This document shows, in pieces, positions 41,556-51,875 of a stretch of 64,000 nt of DNA. The DNA is taken from positions 34,882,953-34,946,952 of the forward strand of contig CM044961.1 of NCBI GenBank assembly GCA_024516035.1. Reading direction: 5' to 3'. How positions within the stretch are numbered: position 1 is the first letter of the stretch; the number at the start of each line of letters is the position of its first letter. The position numbers were made by a program, and so were the translations under genes. Origin of the DNA: Bactericera cockerelli (taxonomy: Eukaryota > Arthropoda > Insecta > Hemiptera > Triozidae). Below the pieces are notes generated by a model. The model searched no databases, was not told where the DNA came from, and saw nothing but the letters and a program-made list of their open reading frames with translations.

Positions 41556-42496
41556 TGTACATACATTATATCTTTCTATATCTAATAAGGAATTTAATAC
41601 TAATAATCCTAAATTACAATTTGGCCGTATGACTGAAAAATCTCTACAATTCAGCCACTGTTTTAAGCTGCCCAAGTAGGACTTAAAAAATACTCTCAAT
41701 CCAGCAGAAGCAACGCCGGGAGATACAGCTAACTATCTCCCTGTGGTGGAAGGATTATATGGACGGACAGGACTAACGTCTAGACCTCGTCTTACACGCA
41801 GGTGTCTTGAGTTCAAATCCCAGCTTGGTAATTTATTCTGGCCTTACTAAATTTTACCGTGTTTCAATGAAGATTACCTCTTGATATGCCCTAACTTACC
41901 TGAAAGCTGTACCATTGAAGACCTAGTCACAGCCAACAGTAAAGCCATTGCGGTTGCTCAACACTGGGAAAACAAAATTTAATCCATAAACTTGGAAATA
42001 ACTTTATTTCATCAACCTATTCCATTTTTCTTACTTTTTGTTCTACTTCTTTTACACATCTATTCAATGTTATCTTATTTGTGTTGTTAATGTTATTTAC
42101 TTGTAAATAAAGGTATTCAATTTGGACACGTAATAATAATAATAATAACAACCGTGTTTCAATGTTTGAAACACGGTTATTATTATTATTATAGCTGGTT
42201 CGAACCAGCGACCTCCGAGGTACGAGTCTGCTGCTCAAACTCTGAAGCTGGTCCTGATGCTTTACAGAATGCAACCACCAAGTAGGTACTCGTTATGTAG
42301 GGTTAGCAATTAGGGTTAATACTTGCGATAATACTCGTAGCACCTATACGCAACCTTACATAAATACCGTGTTTAATATGGGTAGTATATATTATACTTA
42401 TGTACAAATCATAAATGTAATAGAGCTATTATTGCGGAAAAGTACATAGGAATAATAGAAGAGGAAAATATATAGGTAAGTATTTTAAATATACAC
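41556..42496. other. Unassigned, with head-to-head repeat ends
   Basis: Holds scraps of tRNA-like boxes (GAGTTCAAATCCCAGC at 41810; reversed GGTTCGAACCAGCGACCTCC at 42197). A 42128-42190 inverted repeat pairs AACCGTGTTTCAA with TTGAAACACGGTT, flanked by ATT repeats. A retroposon-like 3' end (TTACTTGTAAATAAAGGTAT) is at 42098. No gene. Confidence 0.45.
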
Positions 42497-42710
42497 TTAT
42501 GTCCCGGTAGCTCAGTGGTAAAGGCGGCACTCTGTAAATCCAGTGATTCCAAAGGTCACGGGTTCGAAACCCAGCCGGGACATGACAAGTTATCCATCCT
42601 CCCATTTGGGATTTTTACCACATAATAATACGTTTTGGGCTTACTGCTGGAATAATGGGACTTAATAGTCCTAATCGGGCAGTATAAATAAGGCGATATT
42701 ATTATTAGTA
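42497..42710 (+). repeat. SINE B, full length
   Basis: TATGTCCCGGTAGCTCAGTG to AATAAGGCGATATTATTATT, with two small duplications (CAGTGATTCCAAAGG; ATCCATCC). Confidence 0.85.
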
Positions 42711-42721
42711 TGTAAAAAGAG

Positions 42722-42852
42722 CGCATGGCCTGCGTCGATGGCGCGTTGAATGCATCGGTTCTCGTAGGATCACCGAAGTTAAGTAGCGTCCAGCGAGATG
42801 AAGACTTCGTGATGCTGTCAATCCGACCCAACCCAGGCTGGGTGAGGTTAAA
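42722..42852 (+). repeat. 5S-derived SINE, 3'-truncated
   Basis: GCGTTGAATGCATCGGTTCT, CGTAGGATCACCGAAGTTAA, then CCCAGGCTGGGTGAGGTTA. It is the closest 5S match in the window. After the core start it is replaced by the GATTCGGCCCA-bearing sequence. Confidence 0.8.
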
Positions 42853-43017
42853 GTTTTCGGGCGCATTACGATTCGGCCCAAAAAGGTTTATGAAAAAGGT
42901 TTTCGATTTCAGGTAAAAAAGGTCACCGAACGATTCGGCCCAGTGCAACATTCTAAGTACCGTACATATTGAGGGATTTTTTATTATTCAACATTAAATT
43001 ACGGAATTACCTTCTAT

Positions 43018-43582
43018 GTATATCAGGCTTTGGCCTTCTATGTATTAGGCATGGCCTACTATGTATTTTACCTAATCCTACTATATTCTTAAGGCATGGC
43101 CTTCTATGTATTTTACCTAACCCAACTATATTCTTAAGGCATGGCCTTCTATGCATTTTAACTAACCCTCTATAAACCTAAGGCATTGCCTTATATTATG
43201 TATTAACCCTAACCCTACTATGTTCTTGAGGCATGGCCTTCTATGTATTTTACCTAACCCTACTATAAACCTAAGGCATTGCCTTCTATGTATTATCCCT
43301 AACCCTACTATATTCTTGAGGCATGGCCTTCTATGCATTTTAACTAACCCTCTATAAACCTGAGGCATTGCCTTATATTATGTATGAACCCTAACCCTAC
43401 TATATTCTTGAGGCATGGCCTTCTATGTATTTTACCTAACCCTACTATATTCTTGAGGCATGGCCTTCTATGTATTTTACCTAACCCTACTATATTCTTG
43501 AGGCATGGCCTACTATGTATTTTACCTAATCCTACTATATTCTTGAGGCATGGCCTTCTATGTATTTTACCTAACCCAACTA
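43018..43582 (+). repeat. Minisatellite, left block
   Basis: Units of roughly 45 bp, e.g. CTAACCCTACTATATTCTTG + AGGCATGGCCTTCTATGTAT + TTTAC, alternating with variants reading AACCTAAGGCATTGCCTT. Open frames across it (GLGKIHRRPCLKNIV repeats on the reverse strand) are a by-product of the repeat length. Confidence 0.88.
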
Positions 43583-43965
43583 CACGGTGAAAAACCAACT
43601 GCGAAATTTAACATAGTATTGTGATTAATTAAACATACGGGGGACCCTTGCAAAGTTAGCATACGCGATATTTTCGACTTTAGCATAAAGTGGTTAGCAT
43701 AATTTATGCTAACGAAATTTGTCAAAAGTCGTGACGTCATAGTTGTGACGTCATTACTTTTATGCCAACGGATGTATAAAGTTATGCTATTGTTCAATTC
43801 AATTCAATTCATTGATAGCATAATAACATGTTTAACTTGCATAGTCTATGCTCTGAATTTCATTTGTTTAACATAACATTATACATATCTTAGCATAAAG
43901 TAATTCGCCTATCATAAAGATTATGCATACTTGCTGTGTCATTTTCATACCAGTATACGAAGTAA

Positions 43966-44125
43966 GCATAGTGTTATGCTAACTGTTATGCGAAGTAGGC
44001 ATACTGTTAAAAACCGCATGCTAACGTTGGCATAGTGTTATGCTAACTGTTATGCGAAGTAGGCATACTGTTAAAAACCGCATGCTAACGTTGGCATAGT
44101 GTTATGCTAACTATTATGCAAAGTA
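43966..44125 (+). repeat. 64-bp tandem repeat, 2.5 copies
   Basis: GCATAGTGTTATGCTAACTG starts at 43966, 44030 and 44094, an exact 64-bp period. The first two units are nearly identical. It is built from short TATGC/GCATA palindromes. Confidence 0.85.
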
Positions 44126-44186
44126 GGCATAACAATATGCGAACGTTGGTATGGTCACTATGCGACCCTTGGCATAGTGACTATGC

Positions 44187-44313
44187 TAACGTTGGCATAG
44201 TCACTATGCCAACGTTCGCATATTCAATATGCGAACGTTCTCATAGCAGTATGCAAAAGTATGCATACAGCTATACGTATGATACGTATAGCTGTATGCA
44301 TACTTTTGCATAC
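44187..44313. repeat. Cluster of three perfect palindromes
   Basis: AACGTTGGCATAGT/ACTATGCCAACGTT and AACGTTCGCATATT/AATATGCGAACGTT (14-bp arms, 1-nt centre each) are followed by a 31-bp perfect inverted repeat, 44249-44279 against 44283-44313, with a 3-nt loop. Confidence 0.9.
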
Positions 44314-44447
44314 AGCTATACATATACCTATGTATTTGAATGTACAGAAATTTGCAGGATAGCCTCCGACTAAGTGCATAAATATTTTGCACTCGGACGG
44401 AAGTCATCTACATGCATATTCCTAGTCATACAAAGTCATAGGATATA

Positions 44448-45570
44448 CAGGGTGTATGAAAAAAAAGGAGCCAGTCAAAATATCTCGTCTATGGAAGCGA
44501 TTTTCAAAAAACCCTGAAACATGTGTCTCATTATATAGAGGGGGAAACTTTTTCAGGGGGTTTAATTTTTCATACTCTTAACAGGGGCGGCCCCAGGGGG
44601 GTCAACTTTGGAATCTTAAATAGAACCACCCTATTTGTAATACATTTCTGAAAAGTAGTTGACATTAAAAGTATTTTAAGACTAGTTTGAGATTTTTAAT
44701 CAAAACAAGGCCGGAGATATCGTACATTTCATTTCATAGTTTTCAGTTATTTTTTATTAGTATTTTATGGTATTTTTGTAAAAATTGTTAAACAGATGTC
44801 TTTCTATTTGAAATAATTAAATTTTCATGCCTTTTTTAATATCATTCGCTTTAAGAGGGGAGGTGTCAAGGGGTCATCTTTTTTTACATAGTGTAAAAAC
44901 TATTCTTTTTTAGTATAGTATAAGCTAAATAAATGCACTGAGTGTTGTTGTGTAATCTAAATTTAAGATACAATTGAAAACAGGGCCGGAGACTAGTACT
45001 GCATGCGAGTTTTAGAATTTTACACATTCATTTGAAGTAAATCTGGCCTTGTTTTATTTTAAATTGATCAACATGGATCATTGCATTAATTTTTCACAAA
45101 ATTTACTCGAAAAAGGATGGTTTTTATATTATGAAAAAAGGGTTGACCACTTGAAATCTTCCCTGGTAAAGCGAATGATATAAAAAAGGCATGAAATTTT
45201 AATTATTTCAGATAGAAAGACATGTGTTTAACAATTTTTACAAAAATACCATAAATTACTTATAAAAAATAACTGAAACCTGTGAAATGAAATGTACGAT
45301 ATCTCCGGCCCTGTTTTGATTAAAAATCTCAAACTAGTCTTAAAACACTTTTAGTGTCAACTACTTTTCAAAAATGTATTACAAATAGGGTGGTTCTATT
45401 TAAGATTCCAAAGTTGACCCCCCTGGGGCCGCCCTTGTTAAGAGTATGAAAAATTAAACCCCTGAAAAAGTTTCCCCCTCCATATAATGAGACACATGTT
45501 TCAGGGTTTTTTGAAAATCGCTTCCATAGACGAGATATTTTGACTGGCTCCTTTTTTTTCATACACCCTG
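44448..45570. mobile_element. Foldback element with about 420-bp inverted repeats
   Basis: Left arm 44448-44870 and right arm about 45155-45570 are near-perfect inverted copies, starting CAGGGTGTATGAAAAAAAAG, with TA on both sides (44446-44447 and 45571-45572). The about 280-bp centre has no coding capacity. TA flanks would fit a Tc1/mariner-type mover, but this is not proven. Confidence 0.82.
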
Positions 45571-45949
45571 TATGTATTGCCCTATGTGTGGAAAATGAAG
45601 AAGAATTCAATTCAAGTAAATATAATGTACAACACATTACACTCTTTATTTACAGAAATTACACATCAACAATTTTTAAGTTTACAGAAATTACACATTA
45701 ACAATTTTTAAATTTACAGAAATTACACATCAACAACTTTTTATTTGCAGATATTACACTATATAAACATTTAAGAAAAAATACAACTTATATGTTACAT
45801 TATCGGGGAGCGGTAAAATGGGAATTGTCAAATGGTAATTACCATTTCTAGCACGTACAGGACATGAGTCCTGCTTACAATAATTATGAAAAAATAGTTT
45901 GGAACAATTTTTGACAGTCCTCGCAAATGAGCATAGTAAACAAATATAT
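45571..45949. other. Unassigned, with ACACATYAACAATTTTTA repeats
   Basis: AGAAATTACACATCAACAAT recurs three times between 45653 and 45740, with a period of about 38 bp. The rest is unremarkable. Confidence 0.5.
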
Positions 45950-46248
45950 GTATGATTTTATTTGTGGTGAAGCACAAAGCCTCTTCACAACTTTTGTGTG
46001 TAGCGCAGCATTACTAAGAGCCTCCTTTACTTTTCGAATTATTCTATTACATTCATTTCTTTTTACTCTGGTAATGCCGCCACTGGTCGTTACTCATACA
46101 AGTAACTACTCATTTTTCCTCACAAAGTATGAGTGGACCCCGAACATCCAAGTACAGAGCAGAAAAATTCCTGCCCCGCTGGGAATCGAACCCAGGTCAC
46201 CATGCGTGCAATGCCTAGCGCGCTAACTCACTCTGCCACGGTGACTAT
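45950..46248 (-). repeat. SINE C subfamily 2, with 16-bp target duplication
   Basis: A 299-bp reverse copy flanked by TAGTAAACAAATATAT at 45934-45949 and 46249-46264. Head, body and the GTGAAGCACAAAGCCTCTTC end are all present. Confidence 0.9.
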
Positions 46249-46396
46249 TAGTAAACAAATATATAATAGTAAGCAAATTGAAATAGAATAAAACAACAAA
46301 AAATACGATAAAGGAGCTCAAAATTTGTACCTACAAGTAAACTAAACTAAAAAAAGTATATAAAAAAATTCTCTGTATAGGGGGCTGACACATGTA

Positions 46397-46567
46397 GGGG
46401 AAGGTGGGGCAAAATGGAAAAGACAAAAAGAAAATGTTTTCAAATATTGGAGGAAGAGAGCAGAAAATAGAGCAAGTTTAACAGCTCAAAAAGAGGATTG
46501 TAAAACCGAGACTTTGATGGTCGGAAATTTAATTAAACGTAACCTCCTTTAGTCCCCGACATTCCCC
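46397..46567. mobile_element. Small MITE with GGGGAA ends
   Basis: GGGGAAGGTGGGGCAAAATG on the left and, reversed, GGGGAATGTCGGGGACTAAA on the right, with TA on each side. It is 171 bp. The termini resemble the 37414-38766 element, so the same transposase could act on both. Confidence 0.55.
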
Positions 46568-46588
46568 TACTTTGAGCAGACAAATTAC

Positions 46589-48386
46589 CTACCTAGATGC
46601 CCTGGCTGCTCTATTTGCTTTAGGCATTAATGCAAGGTCAGCTAAAAGTTTAGTAGTCGGTGCATGAATCTTATCATACTTGGTGGATATTTCGTAGAAA
46701 CCTAGCTGGAGTGTAAGCCACAGATGTTGACTCTCTTCTGGGTAATTACAATGTGTTACAAAGAAAATCTTGAAACAAAGATCTACAGCTGCTACAATTG
46801 AATTTTGAGGTTGTAAAATGTCATCCACAACACAATAAACATTGGTTGGATTTTTAAAATCACCTACATACATTTTAGGTCTGTACATTTTAGTCAATTT
46901 TTCGATCCGACTCACCCTGCAGGTTTCAATGTTAGAAGGACTGGACACATGCATTATGAATCCCTCGCAAACTTCAGACCTTGATGGTTTCCAAGAGTGA
47001 CACTTCACCTTTTTTGTGGCGGGAACTGATGTGAGGTAGGGCAGCAATAGCAGACACTGCGCAGTCCGAGGCCCTCTCCTTCACGGCTTTTGCTAGGGTG
47101 ATGATCTTGTCCCTGTGATGGAGAAGACCTTCAATCAAACACGTTGTTCTTCCAGGATGCAATATGTCAAAGTCCATGTTTATCTAGAACAGAGAAGAAC
47201 ACACGAGATAAATAATCAACTATCATTGATAGTCAAGAGAAAGAAAAAGAGATAAAGAATGAGAAAAGGAAGTGAGATCGAAATAAATAAAAAATGAATA
47301 GAAAATGAAAAATAAACGAAAGAAAGAGAGAAAGAAAGGAAGAGAGAGAGAGAGAGAAATAGAATTGAAAGTAAAATAAAGTGAGAAAAATAGTACTATA
47401 CCACATAACAAGAAAATCACCGATTTTCTTAGTGTGGGTTGTTTAGGGCATGTTACTCGTATGTCAGTAAATAATAATTATCTATTCAGTATTCAAGTTA
47501 ATATTAAGGACTTATTGTAAAAATGTAATTTCATATAATATCAAAAATCAAAAAAGAAATAACTTACCAACACAGGTCCTCTTTCAGGATCCCGCAGAAT
47601 ACGATATGTGTTGAAGTACTGGATGATTGATTGAAATTTTTCATTGCCCGCCTGCAAACATTGGAGTCTGTCCCTTGATGTATCCTCCCAACGGAGTTTG
47701 ATAGTCTCGAAGGAATCACTTGGAGTAGCAGTCTCCAACCATTGCAGATAGTTTTGAACCACGGTGTTTTCTGAAAACAAAACAACACATGTTATAAAAA
47801 AAGTCACGTAGCCCCACATCTGAGCTACAAAATTATTTTATTTATACCTTTTTTTTAAGATATTTGTACTAATCACTATTTTGATCACAACTACCCAAAC
47901 TCGCTTTACCAAATATATGCTTAACCTGGTACTCGAACCACCGACCTCCAGGTTACAAGTCCGTCGCCTTATTGATCAGGCTACTGAGGTCTGTCATAAG
48001 TTATCTATTTGTAGTTTAAGTATATACATACCTACGATATTGAATGTGTCTGTTGCAATGCTTTTGTTCAACTCCGAGTCCTCCTGCTCTTGGTTTTCCC
48101 GGTTCTGACTTGGCCTTCGCTTCTTGAACTCGATGACACCTTCCTTCTTTCCTTTATTTCTGAGAGTTCGCCAGATTTCATACAGCAAGCCGGACGTGGA
48201 GCTTCGGTAAGACTTATCTTTCTTTGAAGAAAATGCTTCAGGCAGATCATTGTCGCTGTCATTGGAACGGTACAATTTGAACCAGATCGTGGAGGTTTCT
48301 TGTTCAAAAGGAAACTGTTCTATGATTAGGTCCCGTATTCTCATGAAGTCTAAATATTTTAGGTAACTAAGATACTTTGTGAACAA
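46589..48386 (-). CDS. Three-exon gene, uncharacterised repeat-associated family, frame-disrupted
   Basis: Exon 1 (48386-48032) encodes RIRDLIIEQFPFEQE and a basic QNRENQEQEDSE-rich stretch and ends at a GTATGT donor. Exon 2 (47770-47568) follows a TTTGTTTTCAG acceptor, encodes NYLQWLETATPSD to RGPVL, and ends at GTAAGT. Exon 3 (47183-46589) follows CTGTTCTAG and encodes INMDFDILHPGR. The phases join correctly. Within exon 3 the frame must change between about 47005 and 47050; an A6 run at 47010-47015 is a likely slip site. After it come WKPSRSEVCEGFIMHV and a C-terminus with VYCVVDDI, AVDLCFKIFFV and STKYDK. I recall similar proteins of unknown function in large insect and fish families, sometimes near transposons. 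The role is unknown. The start could be at the inner Met (before RIRDL), because a possible acceptor lies just upstream. Confidence 0.6.
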
Positions 48387-48914
48387 TAAGAAACTGGGTA
48401 CATTTTTTTAGAATAGGTAGGTAAAATTTAAATTAATGTGTAATTTCTGTAAACTCAAGCAAGGTTTTAATTTTATCATTAGGCTATTTCATTTTACACT
48501 TTTTAGTAGACTGTCCCTCTCTTTCACCTAGATCATCTCCCAAAAATTCGCTCACTGACATTACGAACGTATTTAATACAACCTTGCCTTGTCACACTTA
48601 AAAAGAAATGATCGAACCGAACACAACTATCTTTATTGGAAACATAAAACCTTAGCATGAAATCATACAAACCGCCCTATTTCTATGCTAAAAATTATGC
48701 AGACTTTACATAAGTCTATACGAAGAATGTCAATCATGTTAAATTAGCATGAATCTATAGCTCTTATTTTTATGTTTGTATAGTTTTATACGAACAGCCC
48801 TCATTGGCATGAAATGCATGCGTAAAGTAGCATACAATTACTTTATATGCGAAACACGTATGGTTTATGCTAATAGTTTAGCATAGCAGTTATGCTAAGA
48901 CTGTGAGGTATACG
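48387..48914. other. TATGC-rich subterminal DNA
   Basis: Many GCATAN/TATGC motifs (e.g. AGCATGAATCTATAGC, AAGTAGCATACAATTAC). Composition resembles 43640-44340 and 51490-51860, supporting membership of the same element. Confidence 0.5.
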
Positions 48915-49610
48915 AATTTGGCTTGAAGTTATGTCTTCAATTTTCCTGTATGTATAACTCTATGCAAACATTTTGCGTTGACATAAAAAGCATGCAGAAT
49001 TAAGTATAAAGTGCCTTTTTGTACGAAAAATGCATGGTTCATGCCACCAAGTTTATGTTAAGCATGAGCCATGTACCAATTTGGCTTGAAGTTATGTCTT
49101 CAAATTTCCTGTATGTATAACTTTATGCAAACATTTTGCGTTGACATAAAAAGTATGCGGAAATAGGTGTAAAGTGCCTTTTTGTACGAAAAATGCATGG
49201 TTTATGCGACCGAGATTATGTTAAGCACGAGCGGTGTACCAATTTGGCTTGAAGTTATGTCTTCAAATTTCCTGTATGTATAACTTTATGCAAACATTTT
49301 GCGTTGACATAAAAAGTATGCGGAAATAGGTGTAAAGTGCCTTTTTGTACGAAAAATGCATGGTTTATGCGACCGAGATTATGTTAAGCACGAGCGGTGT
49401 ACCAATTTGGCTTGAAGTTATGTCTTCAAATTTCCTGTATGTATAACTTTATGCAAACATTTTGCGTTGACATAAAAAGTATGCGGAAATAAGTATAAAG
49501 TGCCTTTTTGTACGAAAAATGCATGGTTCATGCGACCGAGATTATGTTAAGCACGAGCGGTGTACCAATTTGGCTTGAAGTTATGTCTTCAAATATTTCA
49601 TTTGTATAAC
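48915..49610 (+). repeat. 163-bp tandem array, about 4.3 units
   Basis: AATTTGGCTTGAAGTTATGT begins at 48915, 49078, 49241, 49404 and 49567, an exact 163-bp period. Units 2-4 are almost identical; unit 1 is more diverged. Each has TTGTACGAAAAATGCATGGT. Not coding. Confidence 0.92.
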
Positions 49611-49649
49611 TTTATGTGTGTGCATCGATACTGTTATGTTCAGGATCGT

Positions 49650-49650
<1 letters not shown>

Positions 49651-49699
<49 letters not shown>

Positions 49700-49916
49700 A
49701 CACACATTACACACACACAGTACACACACACAGTACACACACACAGTACACACACATACATACACACACGCAGTACACACAAACACACACACACACACAT
49801 ACATACACACATACACATACATACACACACACACATACATACACACACACACAGTACACACACACACAGTACACACAAACACACACACACATACATACAC
49901 AGACACACACACAGTA
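49651..49916. repeat. (CA)n/(CATA)n microsatellite
   Basis: About 265 bp of ACACAC with CATACATA and CAGTA interruptions. It starts inside the last 163-bp unit. All ORFs here are artefacts. Confidence 0.97.
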
Positions 49917-50244
49917 CAAATGAAAAATATTTGGGCAAAAAAGTGGTTTTTTGTGAAATTGGTATGAAAAGTTAAAAGTTTAACAATTGTCTTTAGTAAT
50001 TCAGGTAATTTTTATAACATTTTACTCTCGAACATTTTGCTCTCAGATCATTCATTTTTGCTGCAGAACTCCCGTAAGTTGAGTTGATCATTTTTCCCCA
50101 ATTCAGGTGGCCACTAATAATTTGTAGGTATATAGGTGCTCATATAGGTGCTCACTACAGCATTGTAGGATTTTTTCCAGTAAATCCAAATCTAATTATA
50201 ATCCATCTTTTCTGTAATTGCTGAGGACAAGTCGCTATGGACAA
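49917..50244. other. Unassigned
   Basis: No gene or repeat recognised. Confidence 0.5.
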
Positions 50245-50258
50245 TACCTCCATATATA

Positions 50259-50581
50259 CATAGATACTAGTCACTGTGGCAGAGCGAGTTAGCGCGCTAG
50301 GCATTGCACACATGGTGACCTGGGTTCGATTCCCAGCGGGGGAGGATTTTTCTGCTCTGTACTAGGATGTTCGGGGTCCACTCATACCTCGTGAGGAAAA
50401 ATGAGTAGTTACTTGTATGAGTAACGACCAGTGGCGGCATTACCAGAGTAAAAAGAAATTAATGTAATAGAATAATTCGAAATGTAAAGGAGGCTCTTAG
50501 TAATGCTGCGCTACCCACAAAAATTGTGAAGAGGCCTTGTGCTTCACCACAAAGAAAATCATACATACATACATACATACC
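50259..50581 (+). repeat. SINE C subfamily 2, with 14-bp target duplication
   Basis: Flanked by TACCTCCATATATA at 50245-50258 and 50582-50595. The head starts near 50269 and the tail expands into CATA repeats. It has the same body type as 33690 and 45950. Confidence 0.88.
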
Positions 50582-50621
50582 TACCTCCATATATAGATTG
50601 TCGTTACGAGGCTGAATGGGT

Positions 50622-50735
50622 CCCGAAAACATCCAAACCCATGTTGACAAATTATTGTCTCCGCCGGGATTCGAGCCCGGGTCTAACGAGTGCAAAGACC
50701 ACTGAGCCATGTGCTGTGGGAGCTGGTCCCGTCGT
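50622..50735 (-). repeat. SINE J, tRNA-like
   Basis: The reverse strand has ATGGCTCAGTGGTCTTTGCA (box A-like) and GGGCTCGAATCCCGGCGGAG (box B). A partial second copy is at 51415-51490. Confidence 0.6.
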
Positions 50736-51414
50736 ATATTAACATCAGGTATATGAATTGTACACACAATACTTTATACTCCACATAGGTGTTTCGATGT
50801 TCAGTTCAAATGTTCCAAATGTCATTAAAAAAGGTTCTTTCACTCGTATACCTGCGATCCATGCAAAAACAGAGGATGACCTCTCTCCATTAGTGACCCA
50901 ATTGATATACGTCGCCGGCTGGTCAATATGAGTGGTGTGGTTATACATAACATAATATAGGTATATATGCTTTAAATTTCCGAAAGCCTCATCACCGTTA
51001 AATATACCTTTAACCTTTGCCTCTAAAATCCTTCCATTGTGTATTATTACCTAATATTAATAGATTTCAGAGTCCATTTCTCGAGTCTAGCCCATAGCAC
51101 TATTTCATTTATTTATATAAGCTACGCAACGCTCAGGTAGGTATAACAGGTAGGTTTAAAGGTATATTAATGTGTTTCCCACGGAATCTGTTTGAGTAAT
51201 TACAACACAAAAGCTAAGAATAATATAGGTATTAGATAATATTCCCGGGAATTACGTTTAAGGATTATTTAACATGGGCGAAACACATTTGAAAATATTA
51301 TCAAGGTTTCTATATGATTAATTTTTTGTAAAGGTATATCACATTATAATATAATACGTATTGTAGTATCCCCAGCTAAATGTAGAACCCTCGTCAGTAA
51401 CTTAAACAGTAACC
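50736..51414. other. Unassigned
   Basis: AT-rich with no recognised gene. The 67-codon reverse ORF at 50745-50948 has no domain. Confidence 0.5.
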
Positions 51415-51490
51415 AAACCATCACGGTTGCAAATTATTGCCCCCGTCAGGGTTCGAACCCGGGTACTCATTCATGCGGGAGCTGGACTAG
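51415..51490 (-). repeat. SINE J fragment
   Basis: AATTATTGCCCCCGTCAGGG + TTCGAACCCGGGT is the reversed box B and flank of family J. Confidence 0.55.
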
Positions 51491-51873
51491 TTTAGCATAT
51501 AATTCATGCTAAAGTATTTATGCTACCCTAAGAAAACAGTTATTTTATGTTAAGATTTTGTTAGCATGAAATTATACGAACTTCACTATACATGTTCCGC
51601 ATAAAAAGCTTCTCTTAGCATACATGTGGCACTGTTAGCATACATGAGATGACGTCATTAAAACCTGTTGTATAAAATTAAGCTAATTTTAGTATAAAAA
51701 ACTTTTATGCTAAAGCCATTTTTATACGAACGGCTCTTTTTGTGTAAATTATGCTAAAATAATGTATAAACGCGAAAAAATTGATTTTTTTTAGCATAAA
51801 ATATGCTAAATTACTATAGTTTTTATGCGAATGGTTTTTATACAAACTTTTTAAAAAATCCTTTTTCAGCGTG
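51491..51873. repeat. Right subterminal region of the 8.3-kb element
   Basis: Dense TAGCATA/TATGCTA motifs, and ATGACGTCATTA (51650) recalling GTGACGTCATTA at 43745 on the left. It ends TTTTTCAGCGTG, the inverted counterpart of the left end. Confidence 0.6.
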
Positions 51874-51875
51874 TA

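Larger units (their letters stand above)
43583..51873. mobile_element. 8.3-kb putative DNA transposon with cargo gene
   Basis: The segment splits the minisatellite. Its ends are inverted: TACACGGTGAAAAA on the left and TTTTTCAGCGTGTA on the right, with TA on each flank. The inverted match is short (13 of 14). Inside are TATGC/GCATA-rich subterminal DNA at both ends, palindrome clusters, a 163-bp tandem array, a CA microsatellite, a nested foldback element, SINEs, a MITE and a spliced minus-strand gene. No transposase motif is recognised. The superfamily is unknown, and part of the inside may be host DNA carried along. Confidence 0.55.

Noticed and set aside
42722..42800. A functional 5S rRNA gene
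   Set aside because: Only the central part matches, it continues into the SINE core, and other copies are equally diverged.
43190..43215. Telomeric DNA, from TTAACCCTAACCCTAC
   Set aside because: Only two TAACCC units occur inside a longer minisatellite unit; not a telomere array.
43583..43596. Transib/RAG-type element, because the end reads CACGGTGAAAAACC like a recombination signal
   Set aside because: The flanks do not show the 5-bp duplication expected for Transib (AACTA versus TACAT) and no RAG1-like protein is visible; the resemblance may be chance.
43162..43598. ORFs of repeated GLGKIHRRPCLKNIV on the reverse strand, also at 51913-52331
   Set aside because: They are the minisatellite read in a frame where the unit length is a multiple of three; no start context, splice sites or domain.
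48915..49610. CRISPR-like array
   Set aside because: The whole 163-bp unit repeats with no variable spacers, and the DNA is clearly eukaryotic.
49560..49967. Long His/Thr- or Cys/Val-repeat ORFs
   Set aside because: Translation of a CA/TG microsatellite in several frames.
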